Shown: piece after piece, positions 1-6,062 of the stretch | Layout: the number at the start of each line of letters is the position of its first letter | Numbering within the stretch: position 1 is the first letter of the stretch | Assembly: GCA_039714715.1 (NCBI GenBank) | Contig: JBDLIU010000151.1 | Span: 1 to 10,803, forward strand | Direction of reading: 5' to 3' | Length of the DNA: 10,803 nt | Origin: S012-113 sp039714715 | Lineage (GTDB): Bacteria; Bacteroidota; Bacteroidia; Cytophagales; Cyclobacteriaceae | Program-made: the position numbers and the translations under genes | Notes under the pieces: model-generated | The model's database searches: none | The model's input: only the letters and a program-made list of their open reading frames with translations | Told to the model about the DNA's origin: nothing

Positions 1-81
1 GGTCAATGCCCGGACTGGCATAAAGGTGCTGGCGGAAAAGCATGGCTATTTGTAGATGAGATAACCATTAATACAAAATAA
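1..81 (+). CDS. C-terminal fragment of a secreted carbohydrate-active protein (probably glycoside hydrolase)
   Basis: Frame 1 is open from the window edge to a TAA stop at 79-81 and encodes only the last 26 residues, including CPDWHKGAGGKAWLFVDEI. From memory, this Trp-His...Gly-Ala-Gly...Trp-Leu-Phe...Asp-Glu-Ile ending is typical of the C-terminal carbohydrate-binding or F5/8-type region of Bacteroidota glycoside hydrolases, including GH20 hexosaminidases. The next gene starts 25 bp downstream on the same strand and resembles the N-terminal half of GH20 enzymes, so the two probably form one glycan-degradation operon. Which hydrolase family this fragment belongs to cannot be decided from 26 residues; GH20 is an inference from the neighbour. 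There is no T9SS sorting domain at this C-terminus. Confidence 0.6.
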   Translation, partial: GQCPDWHKGAGGKAWLFVDEITINTK

Positions 82-106
82 TAAATAACTGAGAATTCAA
101 TAATTA

Positions 107-967
107 ATGAATCGAGCTCCATTACTTCTTTTATTTGTAGCAGTTTTAGCTTTCACAATATCTTGTAAGAAAGAAGGCAATAAATCTCCAGATCAAGTTA
201 TTAATATTATTCCTTCACCAAACAAAATCCTGAAGCGAAGTGGTAGTATTCAATACGATAAGAACTTCCGTGTTATTGCCGATGTAAGCGATTCGTCTTC
301 TTCAATAATCGCCACCTACCTTGTGAATGAGTTGGAAGAAATTTTTAATACAGAAATATTGATTTCAGATCTTTTCTCAACCAGGAAATATTCGCAGTCA
401 ATTCAATTGGAGATTCTAAATGATGTTCAATCAGGTCAGGAATTGGAATCTTATAAACTTGATATAACCTCTAACCAAATCAAGATTTCTGCCTCGTCTC
501 CAATCGGTATATATTATGGTATTCAAAGTTTGCTACAGATACTGGATCAATCATACCTGAATGACATCTCTTTTACTATACCTAAAATGATAATCAAAGA
601 CACACCTCAACTTTCTGTTCGTGGGGTGCTTGTAACTCAAAGCTTTTTAAAAGAGATCATTGAATCAGGATTGGTTGACCACTTAAGCAAGTTAAAACTG
701 AACTCAATATATGTTTCGAATTATTCATCATTAATAGATACGCTCGGTACTGCATATCCATACCTGAAGTTCAAAGACGGCCAGACCCTTGCAGATAATA
801 TCCCGGTAATCTCAATTGATCTTGACAATGCTATTTCACAAGATCTATCGCAACTATTATCTGGTAATAAGATCAATGGTCTGGTGCTTAAAATTAGTTC
901 ATCATCCACTGGAGATTTTGAAAAGGAAATAGAGCTTTTTGCAGAATCATGCTGGTCAAATAACTAA
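107..967 (+). CDS. Lipoprotein with GH20 N-terminal domain and a truncated, catalytically degenerate GH20-like barrel
   Basis: The 286-residue product starts with a lipoprotein signal: a hydrophobic stretch at residues 5-18, then TISC with the lipid-acceptor Cys20. Residues 31-160 look like the GH20b domain that precedes hexosaminidase barrels, from IIPSPNKI to the conserved-looking GIYYGIQSLLQIL. Residues 163-205 match the first barrel strand and helix: IKDTPQLSVRG aligns with the family's I-D-P-R-RG motif and LSKLKLNSIYV with its KLN-lhwH motif. The usual LD-xx-RHF after RG reads LVTQSF, and the HWHLSD-type His/Asp and the catalytic Asp-Glu pair are absent. The last residues, FAESCWSNN, resemble the LAE-xxWS end of a GH20 barrel, so the middle of the barrel seems deleted. 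About 115 residues remain where a barrel needs over 300. It may bind glycans without hydrolysing them, or be a relic. The ATG has no clear ribosome-binding site, which is normal in this phylum. Confidence 0.7.
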   Translation: MNRAPLLLLFVAVLAFTISCKKEGNKSPDQVINIIPSPNKILKRSGSIQYDKNFRVIADVSDSSSSIIATYLVNELEEIFNTEILISDLFSTRKYSQSIQLEILNDVQSGQELESYKLDITSNQIKISASSPIGIYYGIQSLLQILDQSYLNDISFTIPKMIIKDTPQLSVRGVLVTQSFLKEIIESGLVDHLSKLKLNSIYVSNYSSLIDTLGTAYPYLKFKDGQTLADNIPVISIDLDNAISQDLSQLLSGNKINGLVLKISSSSTGDFEKEIELFAESCWSNN

Positions 968-996
968 ACCACTGTCTATTTAAATTATCTGACCAG
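952..996 (+). terminator. Candidate stem-loop spanning the stop codon of the GH20-like lipoprotein gene
   Basis: CTGGTCA at 952-958 is repeated in inverted orientation as TGACCAG at 990-996. After one mismatch the stem continues with ATAA (960-963) against TTAT (985-988), leaving a loop of about 21 bases that contains the TAA stop at 965-967. No U-tract follows, so this may be an RNA-stabilising hairpin rather than a classical intrinsic terminator. Confidence 0.35.
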
Positions 997-1033
997 AAAT
1001 TCCCGGCTTACTAATAATACTTTATTTAACACT

Positions 1034-1051
1034 TTAATATAATCATATTAA
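1034..1051. terminator. AT-rich perfect inverted repeat in the spacer after the lipoprotein gene
   Basis: TTAATAT (1034-1040) and ATATTAA (1045-1051) flank the 4-base loop AATC. The 7-bp stem has no G or C, so it is thermodynamically weak and could arise by chance in this AT-rich spacer. It may contribute to transcription termination or be a protein-binding site. Confidence 0.2.
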
Positions 1052-1153
1052 TTTCCTGAATTACCGATTGTTAAATATAACTATTTTCCAAATACTAATT
1101 ATTTTAGCAATCAATTTTTAAGACAAAACGCCACATTGAAGCAATCATTTTTA

Positions 1154-1161
1154 TAGTTTTG
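1154..1161 (+). promoter_or_regulatory. Bacteroidota-type -7 box upstream of the cyclophilin gene
   Basis: TAGTTTTG matches the TAnnTTTG -7 consensus of the primary sigma factor in Bacteroidota and lies 40 bp before the ATG at 1202. The best -33 candidate is TTG at 1136-1138, with a spacer of only 15 bp, so the upstream element is poor. Transcription would start near 1167 and give a short leader. Confidence 0.5.
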
Positions 1162-1201
1162 CCACCTGAAAATAAATTTGATAATTAAGAATTAAGTAAA
1201 C

Positions 1202-1639
1202 ATGCAGACCGCAACAATAAACACAGATAAGGGGAAAATGAAAGTGCAGTTCTATACTGAGGACGCACCCAATACTGTCGCTAATTTTATCAAACTTTCG
1301 AAAGAAGGATTCTATGATGGCCTGACTTTTCATAGGGTTATTCCAAGCTTTGTTATCCAGGGTGGATGCCCTGATGGCACAGGTGCCGGTGGGCCTGGTT
1401 ATTCTATCAAATGTGAACTTGACGGAGATAATCAGTACCACGATCGGGGTGTTCTTTCAATGGCGCATGCCGGACGAGATACTGGTGGAAGCCAGTTTTT
1501 TGTTTGCCACAATCGTGATAACACACAGCACCTGGATAGAAATCATACCTGCTTTGGCAAAGTAGTAGAAGGTGTTGATATTGTTGATGAAATTCAACCG
1601 GGAGATAAGATTATAAGTATCGAGGTACACGAAGAATAA
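1202..1639 (+). CDS. Cytoplasmic cyclophilin-type peptidyl-prolyl cis-trans isomerase
   Basis: This 145-residue protein is a complete single-domain cyclophilin that catalyses cis-trans isomerisation of peptide bonds before proline. The signature FHRVIPSFVIQGG (residues 43-55) carries the catalytic Arg45, with Phe50 and Gln53 matching active-site positions of human CypA; GSQFFV (96-101) supplies the Gln and Phe of the substrate pocket. The stretch HLDRNHTCFGKV follows the usual layout, but His110 replaces the Trp that binds cyclosporin in CypA, so low drug sensitivity would be expected. There is no signal peptide or membrane segment, which points to the cytoplasm; the length fits short bacterial cyclophilins. 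It appears monocistronic: its own -7 box lies upstream, and the rhomboid gene is convergent with only 20 bp between the two stop codons. The ATG start directly precedes the conserved beta-strand, and no good Shine-Dalgarno sequence is present. Confidence 0.95.
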   Translation: MQTATINTDKGKMKVQFYTEDAPNTVANFIKLSKEGFYDGLTFHRVIPSFVIQGGCPDGTGAGGPGYSIKCELDGDNQYHDRGVLSMAHAGRDTGGSQFFVCHNRDNTQHLDRNHTCFGKVVEGVDIVDEIQPGDKIISIEVHEE

Positions 1640-1652
1640 ACCTCAGCAATTG

Positions 1653-1697
1653 CGATGGCCTATCGAATAACCCTATTACGGTAAAGGTAGGCCATCG
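1653..1697. terminator. Candidate bidirectional terminator stem-loop between the cyclophilin and rhomboid genes
   Basis: CGATGGCCTA (1653-1662) and TAGGCCATCG (1688-1697) form a perfect 10-bp inverted repeat with a 25-base spacer. In the plus-strand RNA the stem can extend inward by a U-G and a C-G pair and outward by a G-U and a U-A pair. It starts 13 bases after the cyclophilin stop and includes the last codons and the TAG stop (1660-1662) of the convergent rhomboid gene. No T-run follows on either side, so it may act as an mRNA 3'-end stabiliser or as a weak terminator for both genes. Confidence 0.45.
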
Positions 1698-2220
1698 TAC
1701 CTCCTACCAGTGCCCCGAACAAATGTGACTCCCAACTAATACCGGGAATAGTTGGTAATATACCATATACCAGGCTGCCATAAATCACAGCTACTGCAAT
1801 AGCTATAATGATAGATCGGAACTCGGTACGCACAACACCGGAAACAAATAAGAAGGCTGCCATTCCATAGATTAATCCGCTGGCACCAATATGAAATGAA
1901 GTCCTGGCAAATAACCAAACCAGTAATCCTGTACCAAAGTAGCATACCAGGAAAACATCTCGTGCTATATTGCCATAAAAGAAGTATAAAGTAACACCCA
2001 AAAGCAGTACAGGCAGGGTATTAGAAACCAGATGGAGAACAGAGCCGTGGATAAGAGGTGAAAAGATAATCCCTATCAACCCTAATAGTTCTCTTGGTAG
2101 AATACCAAATACGGATAATTCTATTCCGAATTGAAGCTCGATGAAATAAATAAGCCACATTAAGAAAACCATGCGGCCCGGGACAATAAAACTTATTGAT
2201 ACACTCCCTAGTGAACTCAC
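1660..2220 (-). CDS. Rhomboid-family intramembrane serine protease
   Basis: The 186-residue product is a very hydrophobic integral membrane protein with about six transmembrane segments and the rhomboid catalytic set. HGSVLHLVSN (58-67) gives the conserved His and the oxyanion Asn67, GASG (112-115) holds the nucleophile Ser114, and SWESHLFGALVGG (162-174) holds the catalytic His166. Such proteases cut transmembrane helices of client proteins within the membrane; the client is not indicated here. Its length fits compact bacterial rhomboids, with no extra cytoplasmic domain. The chosen start is GTG at 2220, which overlaps the TGA stop of the upstream TerB-like gene as GTGA and suggests translational coupling. 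An internal ATG at residue 17 (2172-2170) is a possible alternative that would still leave the protein complete. It shares an operon with the TerB-like gene and ends convergent to the cyclophilin. Confidence 0.93.
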   Translation of the reverse strand: MSSLGSVSISFIVPGRMVFLMWLIYFIELQFGIELSVFGILPRELLGLIGIIFSPLIHGSVLHLVSNTLPVLLLGVTLYFFYGNIARDVFLVCYFGTGLLVWLFARTSFHIGASGLIYGMAAFLFVSGVVRTEFRSIIIAIAVAVIYGSLVYGILPTIPGISWESHLFGALVGGTMAYLYRNRVIR

Positions 2221-2681
2221 TTAGAAGGCTTCTTAATCATTTTCAGATCAATAAGTCTAGATTCTTCGTAACCAACACTCATATAACCAAATACCCCTCC
2301 GGAAGCTTCCGCAATGCTCTTTGCAAGATCTTTGAGACTTAAGTATAGTTTTACGGTAAATTTCTTATCCATTTTAGGAAACACTTCGTTAGCCCTGCCA
2401 ATTTCCTCAATTAGGATTTTTTCTCTTTTTTTTGTTTCAGAAGGCAAGTTAGCAATCATCATTTTAAGCTTATCCTCAAAGTCCCTGGCTACTTGTTGGT
2501 AATAACCAACTAATTCTCTCCTTTCTTTCTTTGTCTTCAGACTTGCTAAAGAGATCGCTTTCTTGATTTCATGGTTATCAATTTTACCATCAGCACCTGC
2601 TATTAAAATCGAAACATAAATTGGTAAAGAGCACATAAAATCTCTTTCTTCTTGATCTAGCGGTTCATATTCTGGTATCAT
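2217..2681 (-). CDS. TerB-like helical protein
   Basis: This 154-residue soluble protein is predicted to be mostly helical and looks like a member of the TerB-like (tellurite-resistance TerB and DjlA N-terminal) superfamily. The first half has the hallmark IAGADGKIDNHEI (residues 27-39), where the Asp-Gly and following Glu match the metal-binding pattern of the family. The second half has AKSIAEASGGVFGYMSVGYE (120-139), resembling the second copy of the pattern seen in TerB-like proteins carrying an AEASGG motif. The middle (45-95) is rich in Lys and Glu and could be an amphipathic helical pair. There is no signal peptide or membrane segment. It is the first gene of a two-gene operon with the rhomboid protease, joined by a 4-base GTGA overlap, so a role next to the membrane with that protease is plausible but unproven. 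It should not be read as evidence of tellurite resistance, because no other ter genes are nearby. Confidence 0.7.
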   Translation of the reverse strand: MIPEYEPLDQEERDFMCSLPIYVSILIAGADGKIDNHEIKKAISLASLKTKKERRELVGYYQQVARDFEDKLKMMIANLPSETKKREKILIEEIGRANEVFPKMDKKFTVKLYLSLKDLAKSIAEASGGVFGYMSVGYEESRLIDLKMIKKPSK

Positions 2682-2728
2682 ATGGCGTTAAAATTTTTAG
2701 GTATAAAGATATTGTTTAATACTTTAAT

Positions 2729-2746
2729 AAATATAATCAATATTTG
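2729..2746 (+). promoter_or_regulatory. Possible promoter and AT-rich inverted repeat upstream of the sigma-54 response regulator gene
   Basis: AATATTTG at 2739-2746 is one base from the TAnnTTTG -7 consensus and lies 45 bp before the ATG at 2792. It overlaps an inverted repeat, AAATAT (2729-2734) and ATATTT (2740-2745) around AATCA. TTG at 2712-2714 is a poorly spaced -33 candidate. The region is the 110-bp divergent spacer shared with the TerB-like/rhomboid operon. Evidence is weak because the stretch is almost pure A and T. Confidence 0.3.
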
Positions 2747-2791
2747 CTTTTATATTTACTAACCTATTTTTTTTCACAAATAAAAAAAGGC

Positions 2792-4147
2792 ATGGTTGAT
2801 CATACGCCAATAAAGATTTATGCAGTTGAAGATGATCCGGTTTATACCAAGTTTTTAACATATGTATTTGATCTTAATCCTGAGATAGAGGTAAAGTTCT
2901 TTACTGATGGAAAATCGTGCTTGAATGCACTCCACGAACTGCCCAACATTGTCACTTTAGACTACTCCCTACCTGATATGGATGGAAATGAAGTGCTAAA
3001 AGCAATAAAGCAAACGGATTCTCATATACAAGTAATTATCGTCTCAGGACAGGATGATATTTCAACTGCGGTTGAACTGCTAAAACTTGGTGCATATGAT
3101 TATATAACAAAAAACGAAGACACCAAGGATCGTCTTCTCATGAGCATCAATAATGCCAGCAAGAATATTAAGCTAATTAATGAGTTGGCTGCTCTTAAAC
3201 AGGAAATTGGTGCCAAATATGATTTTTCTAAAAGCATCTTAGGCTCCAGCCCTGCAATAAAACAGGTATTTAACCTTCTTGAAAAAGCTATTAGAACTAA
3301 TATTATTGTTTCTATTACCGGGGAAACAGGAACTGGAAAGGAACTGGTTGCCAAAGCCGTACATTATCACTCCGAGAGAAAAAAACATAAGTTCGTAGCT
3401 GTAAATATTGCTGCAATCCCCAATGAATTATTGGAAAGTGAATTGTTTGGACATGAAAAAGGAGCTTTTACAGGAGCCTCCTCCCGTAGGATAGGAAAGT
3501 TTGAGGAAGCTAATGAGGGAACAGTCTTTCTTGATGAAATTGGGGAAATGGACATCAATATGCAAGCAAAAATCTTAAGGGTTCTGCAGGAAAAAGAAAT
3601 AACCAGAATTGGTGGCAATGAAACCATTAAAGTAAGTCCAAGGATAGTGGCAGCAACCCATAGAGATCTTACAGAAGAGGTAAAGAAGGGCAACTTCCGT
3701 GAAGATTTGTATTATAGACTATTAGGACTCCCTATTCACATACCTCCATTGAGAGAAAGAGGAAATGATATAATTATTATTTCTTTAAAAATTCTTGATG
3801 AATTCTGTAAAGAAAACAAGCTTGATGCGATCGAACTCTCCTCAGAAGCAAAGGAAAAATTACTTAAATATCATTATCCGGGTAATGTAAGAGAACTCAA
3901 ATCAATAATAGAGCTAAGTGCGGTAATGTGTACGGATAACCTGATTAAAGCTGATGATATTATTTTCAAAAGTGTTCACCAGGAAAATAACATCACCTTA
4001 CAAGAGCAAACCCTGAAAGACTACGAGGCTCAAATAATTGACCATTACCTTACTAAGTATAACAATAATGTTATGAAGGTTGCTGAGATTTTAGCTATAG
4101 GAAAATCTACTATTTATCGACATTTAAATGCTAAAAAAGATGCATAA
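2792..4147 (+). CDS. Sigma-54-dependent response regulator (REC - AAA+ - Fis-type HTH), NtrC family
   Basis: This is a complete 451-residue bacterial enhancer-binding protein that, when phosphorylated, should use ATP to open promoters bound by RNA polymerase-sigma-54. The receiver domain (about 6-125) has the acidic pocket EDD (13-15), phosphoacceptor Asp57, Ser85 and Lys107. The AAA+ domain (about 150-380) has Walker A GETGTGKE (177-184), the sigma-54 contact loop GAFTGA (224-229), Walker B VFLDEIGE (245-252) and the arginine-finger region REDLYYR (303-309). A Fis-type helix-turn-helix lies at about 412-448. The start used is the ATG at 2792, preceded by AAAAAAAGG; an in-frame TTG at 2744 would add 16 residues (LYLLTYFFSQ...) that do not belong to the receiver fold, and it overlaps the likely promoter. 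It overlaps the following hybrid kinase gene by 20 bases, so the pair is almost certainly cotranscribed and cognate. No sigma-54 (-24/-12) promoter was recognised in this window, so its targets lie elsewhere. Confidence 0.95.
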   Translation: MVDHTPIKIYAVEDDPVYTKFLTYVFDLNPEIEVKFFTDGKSCLNALHELPNIVTLDYSLPDMDGNEVLKAIKQTDSHIQVIIVSGQDDISTAVELLKLGAYDYITKNEDTKDRLLMSINNASKNIKLINELAALKQEIGAKYDFSKSILGSSPAIKQVFNLLEKAIRTNIIVSITGETGTGKELVAKAVHYHSERKKHKFVAVNIAAIPNELLESELFGHEKGAFTGASSRRIGKFEEANEGTVFLDEIGEMDINMQAKILRVLQEKEITRIGGNETIKVSPRIVAATHRDLTEEVKKGNFREDLYYRLLGLPIHIPPLRERGNDIIIISLKILDEFCKENKLDAIELSSEAKEKLLKYHYPGNVRELKSIIELSAVMCTDNLIKADDIIFKSVHQENNITLQEQTLKDYEAQIIDHYLTKYNNNVMKVAEILAIGKSTIYRHLNAKKDA

Positions 4148-6059
4148 TGAGCTAAAGACATACATTGAACAGGAAAAATTCTACAAAGACGTTGTAGAAG
4201 ATGGATCCGATATTATATTTCTGGTAGATTTCAATTTAAACATTTTATATCACAACCCATCTGTCCAGAATACTATTGGATATGAAGACTTAACCGGGCA
4301 AAACTTTATTGATTACATACACCCCAGGCAAAAGACTTATGTAATTGAAGCATTCGATATATGCAAGTCTCATCCCTATAACTCCAATATAGAATTTAAA
4401 TTTCTATGTGAGAACGATACTTATAAGTATCTGGAATTTAACTCCATCAATCTTAAGTTTAAAGATGGTATAGATGGTCTAATCCTTGATTGCAGGGATA
4501 TTTCAGAACGAAAAAAAGACCAGGAAGAGCTAATTAGTGCCCAAAAAGCCAAAGAGCAGTTTCTGGCTAATATGAGTCATGAGATAAGAACACCAATAAA
4601 TGGAATTGTTGGAATGGTAAATCTATTAAGCGAACTAGCCAATTCTGCAGAGCAAACTAATTATCTAAATGCTATTAAACACTCAGCCGACAATTTAAAG
4701 GTAATAATTAATGACATCCTGGACTTCTCTGTAATTGAGTCAGGAAAATTAAAATTTGAAGAGATAGGGTTCGATCTAGGCTACCAGGTTCAATCAGTTA
4801 TTGATACTTTGGTTATTCAGGCTAAAGAAAAAGGATTGGACATAGAACTAGTATCCAGTAAGCATAAGGAAGGAACTGTATTACTGGGTGACCCGGTTCG
4901 CCTCAATCAAATTCTTATCAACCTGGTTAATAATGCCATCAAATTCACACATGAAGGAAAGATCACCATTAAAATTAATTGCACTGAAGCTGTTGATAAC
5001 AAAACCAATGTGACTTTTGATATAATTGATACTGGTATTGGTATTCCAAAAGATAAGGTAAGAACGATCTTTGAGACCTTTAAACAAGCCGATGAGAGCA
5101 TTACAAGAAAATTCGGTGGCACGGGCCTGGGATTAACTATTAGCAGGCAATTGGTTGAATTGCAAGGTGGTAAAATATCTGTTAGCAGTATAATTGGAGT
5201 AGGCACCACATTTACATTTGTGATTCCTTACAAAATTGGTAAAAAAGAAGACCTTGTTTATAAAGTAGAAAAAGCTGCCAAGACAAGTAAAAAGAAAATA
5301 GATTCACTGAAAGGAATGCGTGTCCTGTTAGTAGAGGATAATGATATAAATAGAATGTATGCTGCCAATGTTATTAAAAAGTGGCATTGTCAGCTTGATG
5401 AAGCCGAGAATGGCCAGATAGCACTCGAAAAAATGCGTAAGCAGGATTATGATATTGTATTAATGGATATACATATGCCTGTGTTAGATGGAATTGAAAC
5501 TTCCCGAAGTATAAGAAATACCCTGAAAGAACCTAACAAAAGCGTACCAATCATTGCCTTTACAGCTAATGCTTTAAAAGGTGATAGAGATAAATACCTG
5601 GATGTAGGAATGAATAATTATATCTCAAAACCATTTATGCCTGATGAATTGTTTAATATAATGATACAGCATTACCAGCCTTCTGATAGAAAGGATGATT
5701 CAAAATCTGATAAAGAAAAGCTCACGGATCTTTCTCAGTTAAGAAAGATGAGTAATAATGATGAATCTTTTGTTAATGAGATGGTTGAATCATTTGTTGA
5801 AAAAACACCGGAAATGCTGCAAGTGCTTAATGATTATTGTGATATCAATGACTGGGCTAAAGTCGGGGCACAAGCACATAAGTTAAAATCAAGCCTTGCA
5901 TTTATGGGTGTAGATTCAGTTAAAGAGTTAGTTATTAAAATCGAACAGGATGGGATGAATAATGAAAATACCGATCAACTTCCTGATTTGGTTAAAGATT
6001 TTACTGATACTGTAAATATGGCTATTGAAGAACTAAAACAGTCTGTTTTAGTGAAATAA
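4128..6059 (+). CDS. Soluble hybrid histidine kinase (PAS-HisKA-HATPase-REC-HPt)
   Basis: The 643-residue product contains every module of a multistep phosphorelay in one chain. A PAS domain spans about 15-128, ending in the C-terminal motif DCRDISERKK. The HisKA dimerisation domain has the H-box FLANMSHEIRTPING with phospho-His151. The ATPase domain shows the N-box NLVNNAIKFT (265-274), G1 DTGIGI (301-306) and G2 GGTGLGLTIS (330-339). A receiver domain (about 398-515) has acidic residues 403-404, phosphoacceptor Asp447, Thr479 and Lys501. The C-terminal HPt domain carries AHKLKSS with phospho-His584. No signal peptide or transmembrane segment is present, so it senses a cytoplasmic cue, presumably through PAS. 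The likely route is His151 to Asp447 to His584 to Asp57 of the upstream regulator. The start at 4128 overlaps that gene by 20 bases; a second ATG at 4140, overlapping by 8 bases, is equally possible and changes only four residues. The stop lies 3 bases from the convergent adhesin gene. Confidence 0.95.
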   Translation: MLKKMHNELKTYIEQEKFYKDVVEDGSDIIFLVDFNLNILYHNPSVQNTIGYEDLTGQNFIDYIHPRQKTYVIEAFDICKSHPYNSNIEFKFLCENDTYKYLEFNSINLKFKDGIDGLILDCRDISERKKDQEELISAQKAKEQFLANMSHEIRTPINGIVGMVNLLSELANSAEQTNYLNAIKHSADNLKVIINDILDFSVIESGKLKFEEIGFDLGYQVQSVIDTLVIQAKEKGLDIELVSSKHKEGTVLLGDPVRLNQILINLVNNAIKFTHEGKITIKINCTEAVDNKTNVTFDIIDTGIGIPKDKVRTIFETFKQADESITRKFGGTGLGLTISRQLVELQGGKISVSSIIGVGTTFTFVIPYKIGKKEDLVYKVEKAAKTSKKKIDSLKGMRVLLVEDNDINRMYAANVIKKWHCQLDEAENGQIALEKMRKQDYDIVLMDIHMPVLDGIETSRSIRNTLKEPNKSVPIIAFTANALKGDRDKYLDVGMNNYISKPFMPDELFNIMIQHYQPSDRKDDSKSDKEKLTDLSQLRKMSNNDESFVNEMVESFVEKTPEMLQVLNDYCDINDWAKVGAQAHKLKSSLAFMGVDSVKELVIKIEQDGMNNENTDQLPDLVKDFTDTVNMAIEELKQSVLVK

Positions 6060-6062
6060 AAC
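6032..6062. terminator. Two overlapping inverted repeats at the convergent kinase/adhesin junction
   Basis: ACTAAAACAG (6032-6041) and CTGTTTTAGT (6043-6052) form a perfect 10-bp inverted repeat around a single base; as RNA it would fold as an 8- or 9-bp stem with a 5- or 3-base loop. The right arm's GTTTTA (6045-6050) also pairs with TAAAAC (6057-6062), which covers the kinase stop codon. The two structures are mutually exclusive. Because only three bases separate the convergent genes, any shared terminator has to lie in coding sequence like this. No strong T-run follows. Confidence 0.4.

Noticed and set aside
1371..1391. TGGCAC followed by GC-rich sequence, resembling a sigma-54 -24 element
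   Set aside because: No TTGC-type -12 element lies at the required spacing, and the site is inside the cyclophilin coding sequence.
2217..2681. Tellurite-resistance gene
   Set aside because: TerB-like resemblance alone does not indicate tellurite resistance, and no other ter genes are near.
2744..2791. TTG start giving the response regulator 16 extra N-terminal residues
   Set aside because: The added residues do not fit a receiver domain, the TTG falls inside the likely -7 box, and the ATG at 2792 has a purine-rich stretch directly upstream.
4907..5209. Open minus-strand frames inside the kinase gene
   Set aside because: They lie fully within well-supported kinase-domain coding sequence and show no recognisable protein features.
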